Source: Dipetalonema caudispina
Taxonomy: Eukaryota; Nematoda; Chromadorea; Rhabditida; Onchocercidae
Reading direction: 5' to 3'
Assembly (NCBI GenBank): GCA_013365325.1
Contig: JABVXV010000023.1
Coordinates: forward strand, 372,001 to 436,000
DNA length: 64,000 nt
Under the pieces are notes generated by a model. The model was not told where the DNA came from. It did no database searches and saw only the letters and a list, made by a program, of their open reading frames with translations. A program made the position numbers and the translations under genes. This document shows positions 12,662 through 24,826 of the stretch, in pieces. Numbering within the stretch: the first letter of the stretch is position 1; every line of letters begins with the position of its first letter.

Positions 12662-14050
12662 TTAAGCCGCAGACTTCTTATTCTTTGTATGTGTAACTGC
12701 CGACTTCTTTGTCGTTTTCGATTTAACTGACGAAGCTTTTGCCTTTTTCGGTCTGCCAGCAGCCTTCTTATTTTTTTGAACTCCTCCTGCAGGAGTAGCA
12801 TTTGCTTTCTTTTTCGGTACAGCTTTTGGCTTCGAAACCTTCGGTGCAGCTCCCTTAAACTGTAACAAAGTCACATACTTTGATGCATGATTTATATATA
12901 TCTTGGTAAAAAGCAAGTCGATCGTGTATTACCATATATTAGCGAATAAGCAAAACCAAATGATCTAACCGGTTGACAGATTAAATTTCAAACATCAATC
13001 TGAGAGCAGACTCGCAAGGTCGGCGCTAAAACAATTACCTAGGTAATGAATAAACAACCTTTTTTGTGCTAGATTTTGTCTTCATGGACTTTTTTGGCGG
13101 CAACACTTTTATATCATTAGCTGTAGCAGGCTTTTCAATTGCTGGCTTCTTGACTTTTTTAGGAGATTCTGGTTTTGCATCAACTAAGCGGAATGATCCA
13201 GAAGCACCGGTGCCTTTCATTTGCTTCAGAACACCTGATGCGACGCCGCGTTTCAACCCCATTCTAAGGTGCGCATTAACCTGAATTTCAAAATTCATTT
13301 ATTCCTGCTAAGATCTACAAAAAAAAAAAAAAAAAGAAAAACTATGGATCAAAATTGGTAAAATTGTACAGAAAATTCGCGAATACGGAAGATAAAGTGA
13401 TAACAAATCTGACAAATATAGCTAGTAAAATCTTTTAATTTTTCTTTGTAACTATCTAGTGTCCTATCATCGCCTATATGTATACAAACGAGAAACCTTC
13501 AGTATTCTAGAACATAACAAATCCATCGGAACCCATAATAAAACTTAGGCAGTCAAACTGTGTCATTTCAAACTTTAAATAATATTACCGGTGCACTAGT
13601 TGAAAATAAAAATTTTAAATAATTTCACCTTACTGCGTAATAATTCATACTCCGTTAAATTCGACCATTACACTCATTTTAGACCATACCTATAGTGTTG
13701 GAATGAAATTACTTGAAAAAGTGAGAATTCACCATGGTAGGGTTTTCGCCAACTGCAAAATTCTGCATGATGTACTTCAGGATTGCCGCACGACTCGAAC
13801 CCTTCTTATCCTGCGTGGCCAGCAGTGCCGCCTTGATCATGTTACCGTAGGGTGGATGATTGTGTTGCGACTTCGTTTGCGATTTCAAAACTTTAGATGT
13901 TGGAACATTGACATTCATCCTTGCTACCATGTTCCTCTTCTTTCCAGTTGGTGCAGTTATTGATGCTCCAGTGTTAGATGGTACCACGACAGCTAGATTA
14001 TCACCTGTAGCTGCGCTGGGAGCAGCAGCAATTTCCTCAGTGGCTGGCAT
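12662..14050 (-). CDS. linker histone H1
   Basis: Histone H1 binds nucleosomes at the DNA entry and exit and compacts chromatin. Three exons, 14050-13733, 13280-13059 and 12859-12662, give 245 aa. The globular winged-helix H15 domain spans about residues 71-147: HPPYGNMIKAALLATQDKKG, then ILKYIMQNF, and after the first intron VNAHLRMGLKRGV and GASGSFRL. The tail is Lys/Ala/Pro-rich with KKAK/KPKA-type repeats typical of H1. The N-terminal arm is Ala/Thr-rich. The intron cuts the globular domain at NPTM|VNAH. The start follows an ATTTCAG acceptor with no upstream exon, suggesting trans-splicing. Introns point to a polyadenylated, replication-independent variant rather than a cluster histone. 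Other core histones are absent nearby. Confidence 0.95.
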
Positions 14051-14444
14051 TGTTGTTAGACTGTGTTGGTCAGAATCAGAAAGCGCTGAAATTACACCCA
14101 AAATTCGGGAAAATGCGAAATGAAATGTTAACGTAAGCACGCCTTCAACGTGAAAACATCGCTACACACATGGATAGATGCATCAAATGCTTGTGAAATT
14201 TTAATTAACACAAAATGTAACAAAAAGGAAATGTTCTGCCAACACAATGTTATGAAAAAGAACCGAAATAGTTAGAAAGTTAGAAAATTATGGAATACAG
14301 GTTAGTGCTTCGTAATATGAGGAAAAGGGAAAGATGTGAAAGACGGATTTCGCCACAAATTTTCGCCATCGTTTCCTTCATCCTCAAATGCATCATTCTT
14401 ACCCGAAAGATTGGGCTCTCGTATCCTCCCACATTCTTTTTTCC

Positions 14445-14486
14445 TTTTTGCCGCCACTGGACATAATAGCCCAGTGGCGGCAAAAA
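14445..14486. repeat. perfect inverted repeat, 16-bp arms, 10-nt loop
   Basis: The left arm TTTTTGCCGCCACTGG (14445-14460) is the exact reverse complement of CCAGTGGCGGCAAAAA (14471-14486), around a 10-base loop. The arms are GC-richer than the surrounding DNA. It lies about 400 bases upstream of the histone H1 start. It differs in sequence from the conserved histone 3' stem-loop and is on the wrong side of the gene for that role. Confidence 0.9.
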
Positions 14487-16782
14487 AGACTAACAACTAT
14501 AAACGCCCAGTAAAAAAATTACGATAGTAAAAACCATATAAATTAGAAGCTTAGATTCTTTCATAACCTTTCTAATATACACTAATAATATACACTAAAA
14601 AATTACCACATACGCGTATTCTTAACGCTATGCATTCTTTTAAAATCACTCATATACCATTTGTTATTACAGTAGAAAGTATTCAGAAATTAATAATTCT
14701 TCAAAATTTAAGGCCATTTTGAAGTATGCTACTCGTTCTATTTAAACCTTGAAAATCTTACAGACATTAAAATATTAAGTGGATAGTTCACTATTTAAAA
14801 CTGAACATTTAAAAGGTTTCGTATTATACATGACTTTAAATCCTTCGAGAGGACGAAAAAATCTAGGGGAACTCCATATTTTGGGTTTCGAATTCCATTC
14901 CAGGAATTCGAATCCTATTTCCAGAATTCCGTTTTAGTATGGTAGTGATAATTTGGAAATTCTTTCAAACGAATAATGCAAAAACCTTGTAATTTTTGCA
15001 GAATTCCGTAATTTCTACATTAAAAAATGACAAGAAAAGCCGTACAAAAAAGCTCAGTAACGTGACGTGCCCTCACGTACAATCTTATACAACAGTTAAA
15101 GACGGAATACTGCCTAAAAATATCCCGAAACAACCGATCCGAAAGTACGTTCTCACCAGAAATGGTTGAAAGGATGGAGAAACAGCTGTATATGTGGCAA
15201 AGAGCGATGTAACGACTACGCTGGGACTCTTCGCTATGGTCGTATTCACTCCAAAAGATGCATTGCCTGCTGGTAAGTAACACTTACAAAATGGCACGTA
15301 ACACGTTAGTTTCGCATACTAAACATTTCAAAGTGTAATCAACGTATGGTCGAGAATTTATGCTACAAGATGAATATAAATTTAACTATCAAACACTTTT
15401 AATTAAATGGCACGAAGTGTTTGAATTATAGAAATTTCAGACTTTATATCTTTTTTTCACTGTTATTTGCGCTTTTTAAAAATTACTTAAAGTTACTTAT
15501 GGCTTATTTTTGGAGCATCACTTAAGTGATCCTTTACTCTATACTTTAGCAAATTTGCATTTCGGTTATTTTGCCTGAGGCGTTGTAAAATGGCTTTAAC
15601 TAAGGTGTACTCAACAACATGTCTGGTAAGAAAGGTGAAGTTCAGGTAGCTTTCAGTGGACAAATTCTGTGAAATTTGGTATTTTTGAGGTCGAAATTCA
15701 ATAGGTTATTTGACTAGATTGGTTTACGCTTGATCTAACAACGTTGTAAATGGGAAAGTGAGTTGCTAAAATTGTTTGAAAAGCGGTATGGGTCGATTTG
15801 CAATGTATTATGGCGGTCGTACCATTGGTGTCACTCTAAAGCAACCACACATTTCTTCCATTTCGTCATTCTTCTATAATATAGACTGATAAGGATGATT
15901 TAAAATGATAAATTAATTAAATTTTCGAGAGTGAAAAAATTTGAAAAGTAAATTTATTAAAACAAAGATGTAACAAATGTCCTAATAGCATTTCTTCATC
16001 ATGTTGTCCTTTATCATTATGAATTTCTGTCAGTAATTAATTCAATATTTTATTCTTGGGATGGCAGGAAATAAATTGGAATATCTATTCCTAATTGGCT
16101 GAAAGTGAAATTCATTAAATTTTAAAAAATTTCAAAACGCTGACAATCTCCAAATATAAGTTGTGATTCCTAATCTGTTGGACGTGATTGTTGTTGTTGG
16201 ACATGATCAAATTTTAATTTTCAATTTCTGATGGAAGAGGGAAACAGAAGAGAGGAAAAGGAAGAAAAAAGGATTCAGTAAAGAGACAAATGTATACTAT
16301 CTAAGTCAACCTAAGATTACAAAGTAATACAAGGCTTTCTAAATGAAATTTACAAATGTGAGTATCTTCTTGACTCATTCATCCGCCTAATCACTTCTTA
16401 TTCAAATCCGACTTTCGCAGGATAAATAAGTATACTTAGAATGAAGGCACTGCAAGGTATACAAGTAAATCTAAAAAGACAAAAATAGTTGTTTCACTTT
16501 CTAGGCTAAATTCACTGGACTGTTGCGGGCCCGGCCCTAATACCTCTAGCTATAAATGGCCATATATCAGAGGTGTTGATAGGCACAAATTATATAATTT
16601 TTTCTGAAGGTATATGAAAGATATCTGTTCTTGCCGTTACCGATCTATTGGCTCATTGGAACCTTCTATATTGCTCAGCTATTTTAAGAATATTAAACTT
16701 TTGATGGTTTGAATGTTTAAATGTTAACATATACATATATATTTTGAATAATTCATTTTATCAGATCATTGTAACTATGAAA

Positions 16783-16827
16783 AAATTCTTTGCAGCAAAA
16801 TTTGCAAAATTTTGCTGCAAAGAATTT
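16783..16827. repeat. perfect inverted repeat, 21-bp arms, 3-nt loop
   Basis: The arms at 16783-16803 and 16807-16827 are exact reverse complements separated by GCA. The left arm contains TTCTTTGCAGCAAAATTT. The tight loop and complete lack of mismatches make it unlike a microRNA precursor, which is longer and imperfect. It lies in gene-poor DNA. Confidence 0.9.
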
Positions 16828-17984
16828 CGCTAAAAAGCATATAAGCATACAATATACTGGAAGAAGAATTGACCATGACATATATCAAAACAAGGGAGAG
16901 TAAAAGAAACAAAAGTTAATGCAAATTTTTCCCAGAAATTACATATCAGGGATGCAATATTTTTTAAAACAAAAAGCGGTTAAATGGATAGAGTTCATCT
17001 AATGATGAAAGGCAATTTAAAAAAAATTATGCAGAATATTTATCAAATGTTAAAAATGAAATGTTGTGTATTTCAATAATGAAAAGTAAAATGAAAACAA
17101 ACATTTATTAATTTTGCCAATGCGCTTATATATTTTTAAGACGTTCAAAAGTTAAGTTTCTAGACCTTCATCGAGTGAAGTTATAATTAATTATTTGCAA
17201 TAGGCAAATATACTTTAAACAAGAAAAATTAGAGTAATTAGCAAACAAAAAAGAAGGGTGACAAGAAATCTCGCGTAAATTTAGCTAAAATTTATTAAAT
17301 AGCCAGTTCTTTCAAAGCTTTTTTCCGATATTTTTAAGATTAAAATTACCAAATTGCAGAAAATTTCAGGATTCTAAAATTTCCGGCAGTACATGAATGA
17401 AGCAATTATTTTAGTTATGACAAATCATAATACACTAACTATCCTGTTTTTCCTATTTAAAATATCAGAAGATGACGACATTTTCAACTTTCATGCAAAA
17501 CTTCTATAATGGCATGATATCTTCCTGCTATATTAGTCTCTACAGATACTTCTATGCTATGCTTTCATCAAAAAAAGAAATAAAAATACAAAAAAACGAA
17601 ACAATCAAAACAATTTTGCAAGTTAGACAACAATATCTCAAATTTTTTCTTTTCCAAAAAATAAACATTTAAAACAAGTTTGCGTATTGAACAACAATTT
17701 AAAATCTTTTCCTTTTCTAAAAAAAAACTTACAAAACTTAAATAATTAGAATAAGTATGAAAATTAGACAATATTTCAAATTTCTTCTTTCTTGGAAAAA
17801 CAAGTCGAGGAGAACCTGACATATTTGGAATATACATCAGGAGCTTATGCTTTATCTTCTTTTTTTCTTTTTCGATTTCTGCAAATATTAAAATTAAATT
17901 GCAATTGGAATTTAATTGTTAAAAATTGGTTCGAAAAAATTATATCCAAATCAGCCAGCTTACGGTAGCTCTGCAGTTATTGTT

Positions 17985-18003
17985 TATATATATATATATA
18001 TAT
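17985..18003. repeat. TA microsatellite
   Basis: This is a short uninterrupted TA run about 200 bases beyond the 3' end of the minus-strand gene at 18220. Confidence 0.8.
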
Positions 18004-18219
18004 GTTTCTATGCAACATCAGTATCCTACAACGATCTATATCCTGTCTTTGAATTTTTTGTATTCGTATATCTTTGAATCCTACTGATCTTTGTTTGCAT
18101 TTATTTGAAAGAAAATGTTGCTTCTAATGAAGCAAATCTAAAATTAAAACGCAAGGAGTTTTGGACCAAATAACACTGTCTAATCAGTTAAAAATGACTT
18201 AGGTAATGAATTAAATTTA

Positions 18220-21200
18220 TCATACACGTGTCTTTCCCTTCGCCTTAACTGCTGTTGTTGCTGTTGGAGTGGTTTTCTCTCTTGATATGATTTGTTTCGG
18301 AATTTGGGTACTTAATTTTCCTGACACTATAGCAGCAACATTGTGTGGTACATTAGTAGTGTTTATTTGAGTTCCATGAGCACTTTTGATATTACATTTG
18401 TTAAAACAAGCAGGATTAGATCCTTGAGGAAGATCGCTCCAAAATTTCTCGATATCATCAACCAGCAAAACGAACAAACAGTGCAATATATCAAGATAGG
18501 CATCACTAGCATTCCAAGCTGTTTGAAAAGTTTGCGATAAAGCTACAAAATTTGACAAGTGATTGTAAAACAAGCTTTCATATTCAATTGATCCTCGATT
18601 GATAGATGCAGTAATCGATTCACAACTCGTTTCTTCAAGCAATTCTCCTGCTTTTTGGCAAGTAAAGGCAACTTCGTGAAACTCCAAAAGGTATTCGCAA
18701 AGTTCATATTCAAAATAAGCTAAATTTTGAAGTACATCCTCTTTCCCTGATAATAATTTCTCCTCATTCAGCTTCAAATATTCAGTAATTGTATCTATAT
18801 TCTTGATTATATTGAAAATACAATTTTTAATATCATGGGCGAATTTAATACAGAGATTAAAGTCATCTTTGAAGGACTGTGATTGTTGCTTTGAGAGTAA
18901 ATTGCCGAATTTCATTTTCTCAGCCAATATTTTCTTTTCATGAGTATCGTGTAACATTCGTCCAGCATTTTCTAGAGCGATTTTGTTGAACTTTTGCACA
19001 GAATCGCTACTTGCGACTATGGATTTAATTATAGTTTGCAAAACATTTGCTTTCTTAGATTGCATTCGTGCCTGTGCTTTAGAATCCATTTCTTCTCTTT
19101 TGTATGATACTTCGTTTATTCCAGAAGTTGATGCATGCTCGTCATCAATAGGTTCGATCGTTTTGAAAACCATTTTTCCTCCTTTAGAAGTCTCTGTGTT
19201 CGCTCCAGAAGATGTTTCATTCGTATCAAGAGTAGTTTTGTAAAGAGTACAAGTCAGTTCTTTTAATTTAGAAGTAATTACGTTTGTTTCTGAATCAGTC
19301 ATTTTGTTATTCATTTTATCTGTCGAACGATTCATATCTGTTTCGAGAGAATTTATCTTAAGATTAGCTAACATCTTTCTAAGTTCTGAGGAAATACCCT
19401 TGTAGAAAAGCTTTCTGGATCTTATCCACTCTGTGGCAAAATCAGCACTAGCCCGAGCCTCAGCTAGAATTTTATCTCGTCCAGCCGAATCATAAGATAT
19501 ATTTTTTGATTTCGTATCTGCGTATCTCATTTCGAGGAGGAACGGCATCATCCTTTGCATTGTAAATGCCACTAATTTGTGGTGTTCTGAACAAAACAAT
19601 AATAGTAATAATAATAATAGTAATAATAACAATAATAATAATAATAATAATAATATTGATAATAATAATAGTCATAATAACAATAGTAATAATAATAGTA
19701 ATAATAATAATAGTAATAGTAATAATAATAATAGTAATAATAATAATAGTAATAATAATAATAGTAATAATAATAATAGTAATAATAATAGTAATAATAA
19801 TAGTAATGATAATAATAGTAATAATAACAATAGTAATAATAATAATATTGATAATAATAATGGTAATAATAACAATAGTAATAATAATAGTAATAATAAT
19901 AAATTTCACATCCCCTCTGCTAAAATAGTTATATCTGATATTTTATAGCTCTAAACTTGTATCAGTTAAATGGATTATATGAATATACAAATAAGATACA
20001 GTTTCGTTAAATGCTTTTTAAAATTTGGAAAAACTTTGAAATGGATTGATTTCGCTTTTTTAAATGTAGAGAAATGGAATAATATAAATGGAGAAAGTAT
20101 GGATTGGAAAATTTTCTTTAAAATTTTTGTTCATATATTTTTTTGTGTCCCAGAATTGAATTAATGAAAATAGTTTGCATTAAGTAAATTCATTCTTTTG
20201 ACTTTTAAACACTAAAAAAAGTGCTTGTTTACACAAATAGAAATTTCTTTACCTTTGAAATTATCCATATAATCTGTTAAAATCTTACAAGCAAATCGAA
20301 TCTCTTCGAATGGTCCTGCCTTTTTATTACTGCTAGCATCCTAAAATTTTTGATCAGCAAATATTTTCAAAAGATTATCGTAACTCCAGAGTAATAAAAT
20401 GACGTAATGTTTAATACTATCTGGTATATCATTTAGAAATTTTACAATTTATTTCAACTTTTTCAACCTTTCAGCATTTTTTTGTTGAGACTAATAAATT
20501 CATGCTAGCTATTGTTTCAAGATCAGAATGGGAGATAGTGTGTAAGTTAATATTGAAAAATTAAGATGATTGATGCTATATGATGCTTTTGATGAGCAAA
20601 TTACATGAAAATTTCTGCTGCCAATGTTTTGTTGCAAAACTCCTTTTGAAGTTTCCTTGTTGATGGAAGATACGTTTTTATCAAATTTTTTCTTGACAAA
20701 CTTTTATCATTTGTTACATTATTGAAAAAGCAAAACAAATCTATAAGAAGATTAAAAAACCCGCCAGACTGATTTTTCTAAAGTTAAAAGTTTTTTTATG
20801 TTTTTACTTCTAATCACTGACATTATTATAAAATAAAACCAAAAAAAACTTTCGATAATCAAAAAATGTCAAAAAATCAACACCAAGACAATATTTTTAC
20901 TAGAAACAATCAATGCTCCGCTATTTAAAACAGGTAAAAAAAATAAATGAAACAAACCCATGACTGTTATACAAAAACTAAGAAATAATGTAAGAAAAAG
21001 TTGACAAATAAAAAAAATGATCGATAACAAAATTAAAGAAATTATTTCGAATTAAAACAATAAAAACGACAATTTTCAACTCAAACGCAGTAAGCATTGA
21101 AACAAAAGTGAAGAAAAAATAAAAGTGAAACATTATTGAAACTTACACGCATCTTTTTAATGATATCAAAATTTATAAGAACTAACTTCATCGATCAAAA

Positions 21201-22915
21201 AAATCCCTAAAAAAATTAAAATAATTAAAAGAAAAAAGCTTGGTGACAGAATATTTTCGAAATTAATGATGCTGTGAAAAGTTCTTAAATTTTATTTTCA
21301 TAAGAAAATATTAAAACTAAAAATTCTTAAAAAATTGTCCATCGCACCTTTTTTAATTATAAATCCAAATAAAATATAAATGCGGAAAATGTTAAAAATT
21401 CGATTTATACTTTTTTCAATTAAATTATTTATGTTAATTTTATGCACTCCTACTAAGACCACTATTAATTTTGAGTAGAAGAAGTTTTGTGTAAAAATCT
21501 AAAAAAAGTGAACAAATAAATCGGAAAGTAATTTGTATCCTTTCGTTGCTAACTTGGAATTATTAAATAAATCTTATAAAAATTTCAACCTAGTCAGCCT
21601 AATTAACCGTATTAGATTCAATGTGGTATTGAGACATCCTAGAAAATGTTGAACTGATAGAGTTAAAAGAGTCAGTAAGTTATAAAATAAACACAATCAT
21701 AAATGATAAACTATGATAGTACAAAAAATATGAATTTATAATCCATTATTCCAAACAACAAAATTAATGTTTTAAAAATATGGACTAATTTCCCTATCTC
21801 TACCATATTTCAATTTTAATCCCTTTAAATTGTTAACGGACAGTTTATATTCGTTTATTTATTAAATTTATCCTAATATAGAAAAAAATTTGTCTTCAAA
21901 TTTCAAAAAAACGAAAATAATTCAAAAAAAGGAAAAAATTTAATAATAGTAACAACTGAAAGTAAACTTTCAGGCCTCTTATTTCTTATAATATGTTAAG
22001 ATAACAATTTTATAATATTTTCTTAACCACCACTTATTTAATCAAACTGATAGTGAAGTCAGCAAAAAAAAAGCTGATGAGTAATGAGTCGCTTACCTTT
22101 CTTTTCAAATGACTTATTAACTGTTCTATTGGTACTCTCCAAACACTTGGAACGTCATATAATTCGAAAGCAAGTTCCAATTCTAATTCTTGGCTTGTAA
22201 ATCCATAATTTCTCCAGTTAAAACAAGTGTTATTTTCATCGCCATGCACCTGAAGAAAAAGAAAATTTTGTGAAATATTTTAATAAAGAACTAAAAGTGG
22301 AAATGAATAGCAAGTTAGTTAGTAAGCATAAAAGGGATTTAAAGTTTCACTTTAAATTTAATGAAAATATATCCACGTACTTATCTAACAGAAGAAATTT
22401 TTGTTTTCGAAGTGAAATAATTCTCAGAAAATAACATGAATAATAAAAAAAAAATACTAGGGCACTAAATTTGTTCTGATCCATTGATTAAAGCAATGTT
22501 TTTGCCTTACCTTAATGAGCTTAGCAATCTTTATCTTTTAACGAGAAAGAATAGAATTTCAGCCGATGCAAATTTCATAAATCTTTAAATGAACAAGAAA
22601 TCAATAAATTCTTTTTTTAAAAGAAAATATTTCTTTACATTTTCATCCTCATCAGAACTCTCTGATGTTTGGCCCCCATCATTACCACTTTGATTTGGCG
22701 AATCTGAATCATCTTTGGGATTCTGTTTCTGTTCTTCTTCCATAATATCTACAGTACATATAATGAATTTGAATTTTTTTTTAAAAATACTTTAAACATA
22801 GCAAAAATTAGAATTTTTATAATTTAATACTTAGTATTTGAAGTAAATTTTGCTTACCGCTTTGGTTTTGTTTATCTGAAGCACTTTTGGCATTTTGTTT
22901 TTGTTCATCCTCCAT
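18220..22915 (-). CDS. unrecognised 591-aa hydrophilic protein with duplicated N-terminal exon
   Basis: I do not recognise this protein. Five exons, 22915-22858, 22748-22639, 22249-22097, 20340-20253 and 19586-18220, join in phase to 591 aa. Exons 1 and 2 are tandem copies: MEDEQKQNAKSASDKQNQSG against MEEEQKQNPKDDSDSPNQSG, each preceded by GATATT. The middle has a short conserved-looking block with WRNYGF and WRVP. The large last exon is mostly helical, charged and Ser/Thr-rich, with possible coiled-coil stretches around EYLKLNEEKLL and FEYELCEYLLEFHEVAF, and a basic tail KAKGKTRV. There is no signal peptide or membrane helix. The reading frame of the last exon is open further upstream only through an AAT repeat, which lies in intron 4; the true exon begins after TTGTTCAG at 19587. 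It diverges from the Ser-rich gene starting at 24827. The product is probably a nuclear or cytoplasmic lineage-specific protein. Confidence 0.78.
19600..19902. repeat. AAT/AGT trinucleotide repeat in intron 4
   Basis: About 300 bases of AAT (ATT on the coding strand) occur with regularly spaced AGT variants, giving 9- and 12-base higher-order blocks. It ends roughly 15 bases before the intron's 3' splice site, so transcribed as (AUU)n it directly precedes the TTTTGTTCAG acceptor. Poly-Asn, poly-Ile and poly-Leu frames through it are artefacts of the repeat. Confidence 0.93.
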
Positions 22916-24826
22916 AATATCTTTAATAAATGCAATGATTTTAAGAAAGGAAGAAAAAATGTGAAAATTTGTTGTTTAACAGAAGATGATTAAAAAAAAC
23001 TAACAATATTTTATTTAAAGAATCGATACATACGCTCATAATGATTTGATTTAATCCGTTGAATATTTCAACATCTTCTTTAAAGTTAAATTAAGATTTA
23101 AACCATATAATGTTAATCTACTTTTTCCAAATAAAAAAATATTGCAAAATTTCTGCAAAATATTTCAAACATAAAAACAATTTAAATTCCTATAAATTAA
23201 TGTTTAGTATTTTTTCCGCAATATTATTGCATGCTAATATTTGTATTAAATAACGAATCGCTGAATAAAAAAAGTGATAGAATGAGCGAACTACAAAATA
23301 AAAAGCATCACATATGACTAACTCTTATATATAATAAAGAAAACAATTTGGGGTAAAACGATTAACCGCCGAAAGGATCATAGAAGGTTCTACAGAAATT
23401 TGACCTAACTTTAATTTCCCAAAGATTTCTATTACATTTATTCTGCTTATCAATTATAAACTCTTTTTATTTTCATGTAATCATATAATAATTGTCAATA
23501 TTCACCAGCAAGCATTGTTGAAAGTATTATGTTCGATGTTTATTGAAGGATAAAAAGAATACGGTTGTTACAGTTAATAACTTAACCACATAGTATGATA
23601 TGTTGCTAAAATATTCTTAAAACTGTAAAATCATAAATTTGTTCCATCAAATTAGTAACAAAATGCTAAAGGGTAAGGAAGGAATTCAGAAAAATCGATG
23701 CAGAATCTGAAAAGATTGATCTAACGCTTCATGTTCATTTAGGATGCGCTAGTTCATAACAGTTGTTCGAGGAATAATTAGATGAATTCATATATTTTAA
23801 GAATAATTTAGCGATATCAAATTTAAACAGAATATTAATAGTTTAATTATTATAGATTGGTGATCATTTTATGTTACGTGTTCTTTCGAATATAATAATT
23901 TATAAGTAATATGAATTGTTTTTATGCTTATACTGATTTTATTGGATTAATACTAACGAAATTTTATCACATTTGAATAAGGTAAATGACTAACATCTTC
24001 AACATTAATTGCTGGATTACTTTTAATAATTATTAACAAATAACAGTTGTGATAACTTTTGTATCAATTATAAAGTTCATAACAGAATTAGAAAAATTTG
24101 CACAAATTGATGGATTTTGAAAAAATGTATATATAAAATTTACTGTAATAATATAATTTTTGTATAGCATAAAAATACATTAGATTTCAACAATTAATTA
24201 TTGAATTTTAAGATAAAAAAGGTAAAGCAGAATAATGTCAATTTTTTCTGTTTTACATTGTTTATTTGCAAACTTTTTATTTTCCTAATTATTTTTTTCA
24301 TTTAATAATAAATTACAAAAATTTACACTTACAGTTTGGGACGAATGTGCTAGATATTTCTATAAAAATTGACACAGATCAAGAATGATCTTATTTGTAT
24401 GCATAGCAGATTTAAATTCCTAAACAATCCAAGTAAGAATTGTTTATTGTTGTCATTGTAAGTAGACTTACTTTTGATATGGTTCTAATAGGTATCTATA
24501 ATTTGTTGATTAGGGAAAGACTTCATAAAATGTGTTTTGCATTAACTAAGTTCTAATTTATTTAATGAATATGTAAGAAAGAATACATCGTATGCTATTT
24601 TAGAACTGGAATATTTTGTTTAAATAAATGAATTGAATTAAATTTTTTAAGGTTTGAAGGACTTAATCTAGCAATTGATTTATTATCAATTAATATTATC
24701 ATTGATCTGATTAATTTGTAATAATTTTGATAAATTTCTTAAGGATTTTAGGGATTTCAAGGAAATACAAGCTTTTCAACTGAACAAACTGGTTCATATC
24801 TTTTATTAACTACTACATATTACAAT
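22916..24826. other. AT-rich divergent promoter gap
   Basis: This 1.9 kb separates the starts of two oppositely oriented unrecognised genes. It is among the most AT-rich stretches of the window. No open frame or repeat of note is visible; shared regulatory sites are possible. Confidence 0.5.

Larger units (their letters stand above)
14051..18219. other. gene-poor, AT-rich gap
   Basis: There is no supported gene in about 4.2 kb. Two perfect short hairpins lie here (14445-14486 and 16783-16827), with an AT microsatellite at 17985-18003. A minus-strand frame at 15085-15297 and a plus-strand frame near 15786 look partly protein-like but cannot be extended. Confidence 0.45.

Noticed and set aside
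14445..14486. Histone 3' stem-loop
   Set aside because: The arms are three times longer, the sequence differs from the conserved histone element, and it is upstream of the H1 gene.
15020..15297. Minus-strand frame with GNASFGVNTTIAKSPSVVV and a GTGAGA donor
   Set aside because: It looks exon-like but no partner exon or homologue could be found; not enough to call.
19587..19632. Leucine-run N-terminus of the 470-codon minus frame
   Set aside because: A consensus acceptor at 19587/19588 and an in-phase upstream exon show the coding exon begins at 19586.
19566..19948. Long poly-Asn, poly-Ile and poly-Leu frames on both strands
   Set aside because: They are translations of the AAT trinucleotide array inside an intron.
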